Source: Clostridiales bacterium
Lineage (GTDB): Bacteria; Bacillota; Clostridia; Lachnospirales; WQUN01
Assembly: GCA_031269465.1 (NCBI GenBank)
Contig: JAISZB010000077.1
Span: 1 to 45,429 of the forward strand
Reading direction: 5' to 3'
DNA: 45,429 nt
In this document: positions 18,601 to 27,365 of the stretch, piece by piece
Numbering within the stretch: the first letter of the stretch is position 1
Layout of the letters: each line of letters begins with the position of its first letter
Translations under genes and position numbers: made by a program
Notes under the pieces: generated by a model
Told to the model about the DNA's origin: nothing
Database searches by the model: none
Seen by the model: only the letters and a program-made list of their open reading frames with translations

Positions 18601-21600
18601 GTCAGTCGTCGTTGCGATGACAGAGTATTTCCCGGCCTTTGAAGGAGGAGTCTCGCTTGGGCCGTATGCAGTGCCGTCTCTGCCTTCATACTCTATCTTG
18701 AAGCTTGATGCTTTAGACGCTGAAATATCCGATGCCTCATATGGCGTGGAATCATACTCACGATCGGTTTGCTTTCCTATATAGATTGAGGCTTCATCGC
18801 TTCGCTCCACTATATAAGCTGTTTCTCCTTCAGAGCCTTTATTAAGGCTGTCTCCGGAGAAGACCGCCCTGATGGTTGAATCTCCCGCGAAACCCGGTTC
18901 AAAGCTAAAGGAGGCTATATTCTTTCCATCTAAGAATTCTACGGGCGCGCTTCCAACCAGATCGCCTTCATGATAGAAGTATACCCTGACGCCGCTGTCC
19001 AGAGGGCCTTCTGCCTTCACCTGCGCTTCTACGGTGATTTTGCCTCCGTCGCCATAAACAATTCCTCCGCTTTCAGGCGAAGTGGACAAAATTTCCACGC
19101 TAGATTCTTTCTTTTCCAAGCTATACGGCCCAAAGAACCCTGACGCTTCGTTGCCGGCATTGTCCCAGGCTTTATAATGGATGTAGACGGAATCTCCCCT
19201 ATTTATGGCAGCGGTTCTAAGAGTTTTCTCAGAAAGGATTGACCAGCCGCTTTCGGGGGGTTCCTTAGAAGTTGACATTGCAATGGTCTGATTTTTGAAA
19301 CCGCTTCCTCCTGAATCAGCGAATGTGAGCGTTATAAGAGTATTTTGGGTAAACGACTGCGGAGCTTGCGAAACCTCCGCAGTCGGGGCGATATCATCCT
19401 CCACTACAGTAAAAAACCGCGAGAATGGAATGGATTCACCTTTATCGCTTGTTAAAATCAGCGTTATTCTATAAACGCCTGGAGGAAGGCTTGATACATC
19501 TATCAGCTGCTCGTCGAAAACCTTTTCGTCTATTGAAAGGCCCTGAAAAGGAATTCCATCCTTTTCAACCGTGAACTTTGATATGAAGTCTCCCCCTGCC
19601 AAATGATAGCTTAAATTCTGCAAAGCAATCTCCTGGCTTCCTGAATTTTTAACAATGGCCGCGGGCGCCATGGGCGCCAGCGTGAAGTACGCGTAGAGAA
19701 GCGAAGAATCGTCAGCTTTATCCGCGTCAGGCAGTTGCACCTGCCTTGCCGCAGTCGCGGAAATTCCGTATTCGTCAGTCACCGTCAAGGTTACAAGGTA
19801 AGTGTGATCCTTTTCAAGCTTTTCCGGCAGCCCCGCAACAGGAGAGGCCATCATCGGGTCGTCAAGATCTATCCATGAATATGACGAGCTTTCCGGGTTA
19901 TTGGCTATATACTCCATGTCATCGGGATCATATGACTCATTGATGAAATCCGCTTCATCCACTCCTGTAAACGCCACATTAAACGCGGCGACCGGCGCCC
20001 TGTGGGCGTAGATTGTTTTTACTGGGGAGTCCTTATAATATACGGTGTATTCCCCAGGCAGGCTGAAGCTGAAATCCAGATCCTCCATATAGGCGCCGCT
20101 TAAAGGATGGATCCCTTCAGGATTGTCCATATCTTCGGGAATGGCATGGATTATCTTCCATTTCCCATCCGGATACTCCAGATCAGACGCATCGGCATCC
20201 TGCTCTCCGTTCACCTTAAGCGTTACATTGTCGGTGACAAGAACTGCGTCCCCTTCACGCTTGCCCCAATACCTCTTGTAGATTTCCTCTGCGATGGCAT
20301 TGATCTGCTCCTGGTATTCGTCTGTTTCATCTTCGTCGATGTTAACCACGGCGCCCTTTAGATTGTGCTTGGCCAGAAATTCCTCCGAATCCTGCGCATT
20401 GACATCAGAAGCCCAGCCCACATAATAGATGTCATCAGAAGCCAGCCTCGCTAAAAGCTCCGCCGTGATACTTGTGCTGGAAAAATCCTCTACTTTGTCT
20501 TCATTTAAATTAATCAATAGCTTATTTGTATTTTCGTGCCAATTCGGCTCTCTCACAACTTCAGGCAGAGTGCGCACCTTTTCCATTCTCATTGAAAGCT
20601 TCTGCATAGCCAGATGCGTAGGCAATGCGCAGCTGTGGGTTCTGTACGCCCCCAGAGGCCCGAAGCCGTAAGAGCTTATATAGCTCGAATCAAGCGCTAC
20701 AACTTTGACGGAGGCGTTTTTCTGATCTCCTTCGGCGCTGCCCGTGGCGCTCCACTCGACAGGCTCCGCATTTTCTTCTATAGCTTCATCAAGCACGACT
20801 TCGTCGCTGGCGCTGCCTTTGTACCAGACCTTGACCTTTGAAGGCTGAGCCTCCACCTTTATTTTCCTGTACTTGTCGCCTGAACTGTAGACGCTGCTTT
20901 CGGCTATCTTAGTCAGTCCCGGATACGACGCCATAAGAGTAGATGAGCTTGCATGATGAAAGTCATGGCTGTTAACGTCCTTCAGCTTGTACAAAACCAT
21001 TTTTTCTCCCCTGCCGCTGCCGCTGTACTGCATGAAAAGGAGATATCCATTCATCTTCTGATTCTTAGATGCATAGGATCCCTCAATGTCAAGGTTGAAA
21101 AAAAATCCGATCCCGTCGAGGGCGTCGTAAGCCAAGTCTTCTTCAACTGAAAACTCAAAGGCTTTTTTGGTGCTCTGCTCGTTGGGAAGATACCTGAAAT
21201 CTTTATAGCCATTCATGGAATAGCCGTAAAAGTCCATTGTAGCTCCGCTATCAGAAGATTTCATATGCGAGTCATAGTCATTATACGGGTGTCCCGCATA
21301 TGTGGAGCCATCCAATTCGATATATTCATGGGTGCCGTCGTCGGCAATGCGCAAGCCGTTGCTCGAAGCGTGGTCATAGGTCCACCATGAAAATGAGGAT
21401 TCTGTGTTAACCTCTATGCTGCTTGCCGCAGAGATGTACAAATCCTCATCAGGTATTGGATTGGGCATTTTGCTCAAGGCTTCCCTTATATCCTTCTCAA
21501 AGGTTGAGTAATCGACGCCTGTCGGGCCGACCGCCAAAGCGACGTCTATTTTCTTCGCTACGCTTATATCTATTGAAAGCGAATCTCCCTCAGCTGAATA

Positions 21601-21663
21601 AGCCGGGATCGCTTGCTGGAAAACCATAAGGCAAAACAATATAGATGAAACTAGCTTTTTCAT
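15640..21663 (-). CDS. Giant secreted surface protein with PKD, Ig-like and C-terminal SLH domains
   Basis: A 2007-residue exported protein. Residues 1-24 are a signal peptide (LFCLMVFQQAIPAYSA). The N-terminal third resembles lectin-like adhesin regions (FGPLGAYRTHSC). A PKD-like domain lies at about 553-645 (YLVTLTVTDEYGISATAARQ). Further Ig-like modules follow, including one with AWDNAGN. Two related modules at about 960-1025 and 1300-1370 share SYxYEGxxGTxYGPSxxPP-type sequence followed by GxYxVxAxTxxxNYKSA. They are separated by an acidic stretch (about 1057-1110). The C-terminus (about 1835-2007) carries three SLH repeats (FTDVQPDDWHSASISWAANQ, GYADGSYRPD, GRGDGSFDPN), expected to bind pyruvylated wall polysaccharide. 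AAGGAAAGGA precedes the ATG. It is a probable S-layer-attached adhesin or scaffold; no catalytic motif was seen. Confidence 0.88.
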   Translation of the reverse strand: MKKLVSSILFCLMVFQQAIPAYSAEGDSLSIDISVAKKIDVALAVGPTGVDYSTFEKDIREALSKMPNPIPDEDLYISAASSIEVNTESSFSWWTYDHASSNGLRIADDGTHEYIELDGSTYAGHPYNDYDSHMKSSDSGATMDFYGYSMNGYKDFRYLPNEQSTKKAFEFSVEEDLAYDALDGIGFFFNLDIEGSYASKNQKMNGYLLFMQYSGSGRGEKMVLYKLKDVNSHDFHHASSSTLMASYPGLTKIAESSVYSSGDKYRKIKVEAQPSKVKVWYKGSASDEVVLDEAIEENAEPVEWSATGSAEGDQKNASVKVVALDSSYISSYGFGPLGAYRTHSCALPTHLAMQKLSMRMEKVRTLPEVVREPNWHENTNKLLINLNEDKVEDFSSTSITAELLARLASDDIYYVGWASDVNAQDSEEFLAKHNLKGAVVNIDEDETDEYQEQINAIAEEIYKRYWGKREGDAVLVTDNVTLKVNGEQDADASDLEYPDGKWKIIHAIPEDMDNPEGIHPLSGAYMEDLDFSFSLPGEYTVYYKDSPVKTIYAHRAPVAAFNVAFTGVDEADFINESYDPDDMEYIANNPESSSYSWIDLDDPMMASPVAGLPEKLEKDHTYLVTLTVTDEYGISATAARQVQLPDADKADDSSLLYAYFTLAPMAPAAIVKNSGSQEIALQNLSYHLAGGDFISKFTVEKDGIPFQGLSIDEKVFDEQLIDVSSLPPGVYRITLILTSDKGESIPFSRFFTVVEDDIAPTAEVSQAPQSFTQNTLITLTFADSGGSGFKNQTIAMSTSKEPPESGWSILSEKTLRTAAINRGDSVYIHYKAWDNAGNEASGFFGPYSLEKKESSVEILSTSPESGGIVYGDGGKITVEAQVKAEGPLDSGVRVYFYHEGDLVGSAPVEFLDGKNIASFSFEPGFAGDSTIRAVFSGDSLNKGSEGETAYIVERSDEASIYIGKQTDREYDSTPYEASDISASKASSFKIEYEGRDGTAYGPSETPPSKAGKYSVIATTTDSNYKEKSAREDFEIFPRELSLMLKAENLTKKASQNNPPDLAEEPDDAESQGPADGEAGEESPPSDGELSEDEDSNAQQTEKHEAFDDILLTVEIGNVVEGETLTGTVTFLVDGEEVDSGVAIERGLNGEYFASTDAWKASGGEHELRAVYVPSMEDDYTAGIGEDNGSISGFSVDKIDQDGFSFIIGGKKTDKLYKIYGDVPFAIDFASGGQSGSAVKYEVISGHDVISIDEFGQATVLNAGAAIIEAINPGNEYYNPTTAILAVIVSKKDNLLTLTIEDNGIYQFGRPIGISVYENESGGVISYTYEGKNGTQYGPSKEPPTAVGSYYVTAASAETVNYKSAEATSDFEITACGCEINSIDFKNSLIEIPFDFSQRIWELNAFVDSFTSCGVHEGLFSYSYEIEGQVPGVSISGNILYIDDQAEGSMIRVKATALHVPTGVTASKTSEFSIIKQVSPIEESYNKNTGGSFSVDAKSPVKEIYLNGRILVEGKDFEMNASGVPELYKEFMDSLKPGENELIAMLDDGSSQKIFVNIASGNIYESREIAAGLPDIQTPDIKDIVVNDDDREAVSEGYDVSINLKVGKLREDGQPDARLIQSRLNGRETGILMDLSLIKTISNKSPEYLKDVPEKIKIKVALPRDLQGFSKYWVAMVHSRSTGLSYEIQDAKIVDGGARLQFETDKFSTVAILFQRNGANASQATGSGTSEYSPSPSGTPGSVDSGGEKDPDYDKDDGADNTASGQGLTAVIEKSNGLPYYIKGSRDIFIGFSNPIQDMMKYLKPAEAGEVFFKPNEKIFYDASESWALKEIEFTTQREVLLGTGANIFSPKDAFTRGMYAAILPRLSHASLDGEKESRFTDVQPDDWHSASISWAANQGLVSGYADGSYRPDLGIARQELASALKRYAEHMHPGSTKIEGILEYSDSSEISAWAKDGVLYCQAKGIVKGRGDGSFDPNSLVTREESASIVRRFIEVIVLEAAVKTSR

Positions 21664-22133
21664 TTTTATTTTCCTTTCCTTTATAATTTGCAGATTAACT
21701 CAAAAACGCCTCATAAAAGGGGCAAGTCCGAGAAAACGCTCAGAATCTGGGAATAGTGAATCTTAAAGGACTAGGCCTTGACTTTCGTTTGCTGGGTTGT
21801 GACAATGCTCAACATATATATAATCTCACAATAGCTGATTCATATACGTTTATCTTCAAATATAAGAGCAGTTTATCGTGACAAATAAAGGCTCTTGAAA
21901 TGAAGGGACATTAACCCGCCTGCTTAATTAATCTTTTAGATATTCATTCAATTCAAGCTTTTCCTTATATGATGCCATTAATTTTTAATCGAAAACTGTT
22001 ATATTTTAGATTTATATGCTATAATGCAGTGTATATTGGCTAATAATGCTATCATAGATAAACACGGCTAAATCGCTCATGCGATTATGCAGCATTTGCG
22101 ATATATAAGATTTATAATTCGGAGGAAAAAATT
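21664..22133. other. Divergent intergenic region between two outward-facing genes
   Basis: This AT-rich region must hold the promoters for the SLH protein (minus) and for the coiled-coil protein (plus). No -35/-10 pair is good enough to call, and no repeat element was seen. Confidence 0.4.
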
Positions 22134-22529
22134 ATGCCAAATGAACCGCTTAACAGGATTCAAGGCGCTCTATCCCGACACGCGCCACCCTTAAATTCAA
22201 AAACATCCATTTTAGTCGACATCTCAAGAATTAAGACTCAAATTTCCAAACTCAGGAGAGAAATCTCCTTTCTTATGATAGACCTTGGCAAAATAGCCTA
22301 TGATTCATGGGAGTCTGGAGAAGCTTCTCCTGAGAGATTAGAGATTATATGCCTTAGCATCAAGGAAAAAAATGAAAGCGTCAAGTCTCTTAACAGCGAG
22401 ATAGCCGCCTTGGAACTGAAAGAAGCGTCTTTTTCAAGCCAAGGCTCTCAGGCCGATTCCGCCCCTTCAGCCGCCATTCCAGCTTTCAAGGAAAGCCCGG
22501 GCTCTTCGAATCAGGCAAAGAAAGGCTAG
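22134..22529 (+). CDS. Small coiled-coil protein of unknown function
   Basis: A 131-residue soluble protein without signal peptide or membrane segment. Residues about 26-103 are a heptad-rich helical region (DISRIKTQISKLRREISFL and LNSEIAALELKEASF), likely a coiled coil. The C-terminal 30 residues are low-complexity and rich in Ser, Ala and Pro. CGGAGG lies 8 nt before the ATG, and a strong terminator follows the stop codon by 8 bp, so it is a real single-gene unit. Similar small proteins in Clostridia carry a zinc ribbon after such a helix, but none is present here. Function unknown. Confidence 0.7.
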   Translation: MPNEPLNRIQGALSRHAPPLNSKTSILVDISRIKTQISKLRREISFLMIDLGKIAYDSWESGEASPERLEIICLSIKEKNESVKSLNSEIAALELKEASFSSQGSQADSAPSAAIPAFKESPGSSNQAKKG

Positions 22530-22536
22530 TCGCGCC

Positions 22537-22581
22537 AAAAAGGGACAGGAACTAAGCATAGCTTAATTCCTGTCCCTTTTT
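22537..22581 (+). terminator. Long terminator stem after the coiled-coil protein
   Basis: AAAAAGGGACAGGAA pairs with TTCCTGTCCCTTTTT, and an inner TAAGC-ATA-GCTTA extends the stem. The symmetrical A and T ends make it bidirectional. Confidence 0.92.
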
Positions 22582-22645
22582 ATAGCGGAGAGCTAAAAGT
22601 TCTCGCTTTGAACATGAGAACTTCAACTCTCCATTTTTATAGCGG
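22577..22645. repeat. 12-bp direct repeat flanking a second hairpin
   Basis: TTTTTATAGCGG occurs at 22577-22588 and again at 22634-22645. Between them GGAGAG and AGTTCTC pair with GAGAACTT and CTCTCC to make a long hairpin followed by ATTTTTA. It could be a back-up terminator or a small inserted element with duplicated target sequence. Confidence 0.5.
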
Positions 22646-22734
22646 CTCTGCATCGGAGGGTTCCGATTCCATCGGGGATTATAACGATTTTCATCAAATA
22701 ATAAGCAGAGGTTTCACTGCCGATGCCGTTTATT

Positions 22735-22837
22735 TATACCGCTTTTCATCAAATGTTTCTTTTTTGGAGCTTGATTATCCATTGAATCCTGTATAATCAA
22801 GCTCCAAAAAAGATGATTTTATATGAAAAGCAGTATA
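22735..22837. repeat. Palindromic element family A, complete 103-bp copy
   Basis: It runs from TATACCGCTTTTCATCAAA to ATATGAAAAGCAGTATA. Inner arms are CTTTTTTGGAGCTTGATTAT and ATAATCAAGCTCCAAAAAAG, with a short centre (CCATTGAATCCTGT). It is nearly identical to the copy at 39079-39181. Confidence 0.9.
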
Positions 22838-22973
22838 GTTGGCAAATATAAATTAAGCTGGCAAAAGCAATAAAAGCCAGTAAAAGTACATGGATAAAAA
22901 TATAGTTATTACCGATGCGCCAGCTAATTATATTTTTATCCATTATGGCATTAAAACTATTTCGGCATTGGGA

Positions 22974-23573
22974 TCAATATAACAAAGGGCCTGTAAACAG
23001 CCATTTTCCATTCACATTCTTAATAATAACTATCCTCTTGTCGTCTTCGCCATATATTTTGACAGGGATCATGACTTCAAGAAAACCAGGCTCCTGATAT
23101 ATGATTATGGAGCTGTCAGCGAACCATTCCATTGCATAGCCATGCCCGCCGTTGTCTATGTTGCCGTAGAGCCTGCCGGCATGCTCTTTATACAATGGCA
23201 GGCCTATGTCGTCAGGCACGTTGATATAGCGGCTGTAAAACAAGTATTCCGCGCATTCTTTTGAAAAAACGCTTTCAACAGCATTTTTAAGATCCGACAT
23301 ATTAGTGAATCCGCTGTCTGCAATAAGCGTGTATGAGCCGTTTTCAGGCATGGTTTCATCAAGATCCATGTTGAAGCCCACTCCATTGAACATTGAGTAA
23401 ATTTCCAGGGCCCTGTCGACTAGATCAGGCATAAGCATTCGTATATCCTCATCCGTCAAAAGATCATATGCTACAGGTTCTTCAACTCCAGGGCCCGTCT
23501 CTTCAGATGGAGCATTGCAAGCAGCGAAGCACAATAGAACCGCCGCTAATAGAAAGCACACTTTTATTCTCAT
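22974..23573 (-). CDS. Predicted lipoprotein of unknown function, possibly IseA-like
   Basis: A protein of 199 residues starting MRIKVCFLLAAVLLCFAACN, a clear type II signal peptide with lipobox CFAAC and lipid-attachment Cys near residue 19. GGAG lies 8 nt before this ATG; an in-frame ATG 54 nt upstream would put a charged leader in front of the signal peptide and is less likely. The mature part is acidic and ends VIIKNVNGKWLFTGPLLY, a strand-rich end common in small exported inhibitor and sensor folds. The overall pattern recalls the DL-endopeptidase inhibitor family IseA/YoeB, but I cannot confirm it. A degenerate palindromic element occupies the region just upstream. Gene order with the SipW-type surface protein (same strand, 171 bp upstream) may mean co-transcription. 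Confidence 0.7.
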   Translation of the reverse strand: MRIKVCFLLAAVLLCFAACNAPSEETGPGVEEPVAYDLLTDEDIRMLMPDLVDRALEIYSMFNGVGFNMDLDETMPENGSYTLIADSGFTNMSDLKNAVESVFSKECAEYLFYSRYINVPDDIGLPLYKEHAGRLYGNIDNGGHGYAMEWFADSSIIIYQEPGFLEVMIPVKIYGEDDKRIVIIKNVNGKWLFTGPLLY

Positions 23574-23597
23574 CAGCCTTGCTCCGTTATCTTCCTT

Positions 23598-23681
23598 TTT
23601 TTGTTGCTTATCCACTGATATCGACATTTCTCATTCGCAGCATAATCAACAAAAAAGTCAGTTTTTTATGGAATCAGTATA
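23598..23681. repeat. Degenerate family A element upstream of the lipoprotein gene
   Basis: CTTCCTTTTTTTGTTG, GCTTATCC, ATAATCAACAAAAAAG and the terminus TTTTATGGAATCAGTATA keep the family layout with several changes. It occupies the expected 5' untranslated and promoter region of the lipoprotein. Confidence 0.55.
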
Positions 23682-23744
23682 TTTATCGCGAAAGCGGATG
23701 CTCCATCTCTAACAGAGGCGCATTTGACTGCGCATAAATTGTAC

Positions 23745-25706
23745 TCAGCTGGTTGAAATTTCAGCAATCAAGCTCCTTATCATTGGAGTATGCTCCGATG
23801 TATCAAGAAACGCGCTGATTGAGGCGTCGGAGTAGTTGTCAGTCAAAACCCAAACAGCAGCCTGCATCACCTGATGCGGCAGCGACTTCTGGTTGCAGAG
23901 CTTGACAAGCTTTGCCAGAGGATCATTCTCATCATAGTTTACAATGGTGAAAGTATCATTTGAAGTCGGCGTCACTTTGTGGGCGTTCATGCACGCAGCG
24001 TCAAAAAAGTAGTATTTGGATTCCCCCGGCGCCATGTACCAGTTGTAATTCTTTGCGCAGAGCATGTTCTGATGGCTTGGGTCGCTATTTTGAAACCACG
24101 TGCCGTAAGGCACGTTTATATAGATGGAGTAATTGAGCTTGTTGTATATGTACACGTAGACTCCTTTATAAGTGTTGTATCCGTATGCGACTGCATCTAT
24201 GTCTCCTCGCCTTATCAAATCTCCAATGTCGCTTTTGGGAGCAGGATCAGGCGAGGATGCTCCCGAAAACGGCGGCGCTGTCGACATTGACGGCGGCGCT
24301 GTCTGAGTTGCCGTCGGAGCAGGACTCGCCTTAAGCGCGGACGATGTTGTGGAATAATCTAAATTCCCTGGAAATGGTGTTTCGCTGGGATCGAAATTTC
24401 CTGAGACATCATCCCTTTGCTCTGTTGAGGCTGGATCTGGCAAATCTGACGGCATCGGACTCCGCGTGAACGCCGCTGAAGGGCTTGGAGAAGGGGTTGC
24501 AGGCGCAGACGTATATTCAGGAAGCACAACCTTGTCAGTAATTTCCAGCAAGCATAAGCCAACCAAGACATCATCTGCAGTTCCAAGCAGGCGATCTTGG
24601 CCCTTGCTGAAGTACAGTCCGCCGTCACCCGCCAGGTATCTGACTCCGTTGGCTGAAATAACGCCGCCCATGTCATCCTCAGTTCCCGGAAGCATGTCTT
24701 CGCCCGCGCATATAAGTTCTTGGCGGTCTCCCGACCCGGACATGTTCAAGTAGGCATTGTCGCCCAAATTCATATACAAGGCTCCGTCTTCGCCTATTGC
24801 CTCTTCACGCAGGAGCGCAGGCTTCTCTTCTTCCGCTTGTCCGTCCCAGCCCGGCGCGGCCGAGGTAACCAGACGCATTAACTCCTCTCCGTCAGGAGTC
24901 CAGCCTCCGGCGTATTCGAACTTCGTATAGTTGTCATCGTTTCCCTCGTCGTCTTTCCCATCCTTTGTAGCCATTTGAGCTATTACGTTGATCCCGTAGT
25001 AGTATGCCTGCGAAGGAATGGAAATCAAATTCACTTCGCTTAGCAAAAGACCGGTAGCTTTCCCAGGTTCAACAGCGGATGCCCAGTAAGCCCAGCCGTC
25101 CGTATCCATAACCCAATAGTTCCCGACAGGTTTGCCAGCCGCTACCCACTGGCCCATTGTGAGAACTGCCGCCAGCGGCGTCTGAACTGCGGCCGCGCCG
25201 TCCAGGTTTACGTCTCCAGGCCCCAAGTCTTCAGGGCTGAGCTGATCTACGTAAGAGCCGTTTCTTTTAGATTCAGAAACAGGAAAGTAATACTTTTGGC
25301 CGCCCATGACCCATTCCCAGTACTCGTGAAAGTTTTTTGATCCAATTTCAGGCTTCATCTTCGGGCTGTGCGGAATCCATGTCTTCGGATTATTCAAATC
25401 TGTGCCCTGTACAAGCGGCTTGGCATTATTAAGCCCGTCTCCGGATTTTACGCCGGCGCCCACTCCCAATTCCATGTATTCGTCAAGCCTGATGCGCACA
25501 TATATAGGATTATTGCCCCAGTTTTCTATGTAAATGTCTTTATTAGGCCCGCAAAAATCATCATGCAAAGTGCCGCCGTTATATATATTGAGCTCGCTCC
25601 ATTCGTTAAGCATCTGCTGATTGAAATTCGTCCAGGCATACGTTCCTGACAAGATGAGTCCAACCAATGTCAGCACTGTGGCGATGACTAAAATCCTGAC
25701 TTTCAA
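23745..25706 (-). CDS. Secreted surface protein with TasA/camelysin-like N-terminus and PST linker
   Basis: A 653-residue protein. The N-terminus MKVRILVIATVLTLVGLILS followed by GTYAWTNF is the type seen in SipW-dependent matrix proteins (TasA, CalY, BsaA); no sipW-type signal peptidase gene is in the window. Residues about 35-270 form a first domain with DIYIENWGNNPIYVRIRLDE. Residues about 310-390 hold paired short repeats of LICAGEDMLPGTEDD and RLLGTADD type. Residues about 400-495 are a Pro/Ser/Thr linker like that of the 1338-residue protease. The C-terminal 155 residues contain VAYGYNTYKGVYVYIYN, a Cys in FFDAACMNAHKVTP and HQVMQAAVWVLTD. I have seen this layout in other exported proteins but cannot name the domain. 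Probable cell-surface or matrix component; no wall anchor was seen. Confidence 0.75.
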   Translation of the reverse strand: MKVRILVIATVLTLVGLILSGTYAWTNFNQQMLNEWSELNIYNGGTLHDDFCGPNKDIYIENWGNNPIYVRIRLDEYMELGVGAGVKSGDGLNNAKPLVQGTDLNNPKTWIPHSPKMKPEIGSKNFHEYWEWVMGGQKYYFPVSESKRNGSYVDQLSPEDLGPGDVNLDGAAAVQTPLAAVLTMGQWVAAGKPVGNYWVMDTDGWAYWASAVEPGKATGLLLSEVNLISIPSQAYYYGINVIAQMATKDGKDDEGNDDNYTKFEYAGGWTPDGEELMRLVTSAAPGWDGQAEEEKPALLREEAIGEDGALYMNLGDNAYLNMSGSGDRQELICAGEDMLPGTEDDMGGVISANGVRYLAGDGGLYFSKGQDRLLGTADDVLVGLCLLEITDKVVLPEYTSAPATPSPSPSAAFTRSPMPSDLPDPASTEQRDDVSGNFDPSETPFPGNLDYSTTSSALKASPAPTATQTAPPSMSTAPPFSGASSPDPAPKSDIGDLIRRGDIDAVAYGYNTYKGVYVYIYNKLNYSIYINVPYGTWFQNSDPSHQNMLCAKNYNWYMAPGESKYYFFDAACMNAHKVTPTSNDTFTIVNYDENDPLAKLVKLCNQKSLPHQVMQAAVWVLTDNYSDASISAFLDTSEHTPMIRSLIAEISTS

Positions 25707-25803
25707 GCTCAGCGCCCCCTTAATTCATTACGCCACCGCTATGCATCTCAAGGTTCACGCAATATTACCCAAGCTGCATCTTTTGAAAAAATAAACGATC
25801 TGT

Positions 25804-25990
25804 TATACTGATTTGCATGTGAAGCCGCCTAGGCGTCTTTTACTGCAAACAGGCTTGTCTCTGAAATCATTTTTTGCAGCGTCTTCCAAATAGATGTGCA
25901 GTCAAATTCAGCGTTCTTGGGGTGGGTTTATCTATTTCGCACTGCATAGTACGAACCCAAAATCGGAACCGTCCAATGCGCATCAGTATA
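25804..25990. repeat. Composite family B/C palindromic element
   Basis: Outer ends TATACTGATTTGCATGTGAA and ATGCGCATCAGTATA are inverted. Inside are GTGCAGTCAAATTCAGCG and GAACCCAAAATCGGAACC, typical of family B. The 187-bp length suggests two fused or nested copies. Confidence 0.5.
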
Positions 25991-26384
25991 AGAGGGATCG
26001 ATTTTCTCATCCCGGCATATTAGCATTCTCAAGCCTTGGCGAGTCCGTCAAAAACCGTCAGGCTTTTAAGAGCAAGGTTTTTAGGCCGTCCCTAGACGGC
26101 TGCCGCTTTTGGCGGCCTTGAAATCCCCAAGGAGGATAGCGAGCCTCCTTAAGGTTTTCAAATGCCCGCCAGCGGCGAAAGATCCGCAAAATCAGCATTA
26201 AATAATAAAATGCCGCGTTCGCATAAATTTTTCCAAATGCTTTTTAATCTGTATGGCAATCTTCTCTATTTTTCTATAAGCCTTTAATTATAGAGAATTT
26301 TAAGCCAATGTCTTGTCTTTTAAGGATTTGCAGCCAATGCGACTATCTTGAGTTTAATTATACATCGAGATGAAATGAAACTCT

Positions 26385-26517
26385 CTATAACTCTTTTCAT
26401 CAAATGTTCCTTTTTTGGGTTGATTATCTATTGAGTAGCGCGAAATGCAGATATCAGCATTGTGCTCTCACTGCATAATCAAGCTCCTAAAAAGGTAATT
26501 TTATATGAAGCAGTATA
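26385..26517. repeat. Palindromic element family A, long copy
   Basis: CTTTTCATCAAATGTTCCTTTT at the left; inner ATAATCAAGCTCC and the end TTTATATGAAGCAGTATA at the right. The centre keeps GCGAAATGCAGATATCAGCAT, the long-centre version of the family. Confidence 0.8.
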
Positions 26518-26827
26518 CATCCAAGCTTCAAAATAGGAGCTTGCAAATCAGTGCGGCTTGCGCCGTATTCTTCACTTATAGAGGATTATTCCAAGCTATG
26601 TCTATGCATATATCAAGTTTTTTTTTGGGGATCAGGGCTTCAGAAGGCAAATCGAGCAAAGGCAATATTCCTCTTTTCCCAAGCTTTATATGCAGATTTG
26701 CAATCAAGTCACAGGTTTTTCGAAAAATCTGAACTTTCAAGTGCAAATGAGTATAAGAAGCAATGCTGAAACTTGAAAGCTTGGACTAAGCAAGCTTAGT
26801 TCAAGCTTTCAAGCAAGTCCTGAGAGA

Positions 26828-26953
26828 TATGCTGATTTTCATAGAAAACCATCTTTTTGGGAGCCTGATTATGCAGCGAGAGCAAAATGCAGATATCAAT
26901 CGCGCCACTCAATGGATAATCAACAAAAAAGGAGCGTTTGATGAAAATCGGCA
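26828..26953. repeat. Palindromic element family A, long copy
   Basis: It starts TATGCTGATTTTCATAGAAA and ends TTTGATGAAAATCGGCAT. The right inner arm is partly deleted (GATAATCAACAAAAAAGG). Confidence 0.75.
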
Positions 26954-27312
26954 TGCCTTTTCCAGGAGCTAAAAAATAGCGGAAATCCAGTTCCGCCTAC
27001 AAATTCGTTATTAGCCGCTTGAGAGCAAAGGTTTATTCCTAGCCGCTAAAAATCAGGGCGTTTCGTTTTCTTTAAGGATAAGTTGCACTAGCAGGCTTAA
27101 AGCAAGAGGAACTATAAGCCTAATGGATCCTGGACGACTTCCGCCGCTTTTTAAGATTTGCCTATTTAGAAGCTATTTAGATTTATGTAATATAAGCATT
27201 AGAGGAAAAGAGAAAAACTTGGTAGAAGCATGCAAAATAAAGCAATTGCATACCCTGCGGATCGCAGTCAAACATGCAGTTCTGGAGCAGGTTCATCCAT
27301 TTAAGCACTCAG

Positions 27313-27365
27313 TGCTGATTTGCATATGAAACTGCCTATGGCGCATAGCCTGCAAATCAGTATAT
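27313..27365. repeat. Short family C palindrome
   Basis: GCTGATTTGCATATGAAAC at the left and GCCTGCAAATCAGTATAT at the right enclose a short centre (GCCTATGGCGCATAGC). It is the minimal form of the repeat, with termini only. Confidence 0.6.
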
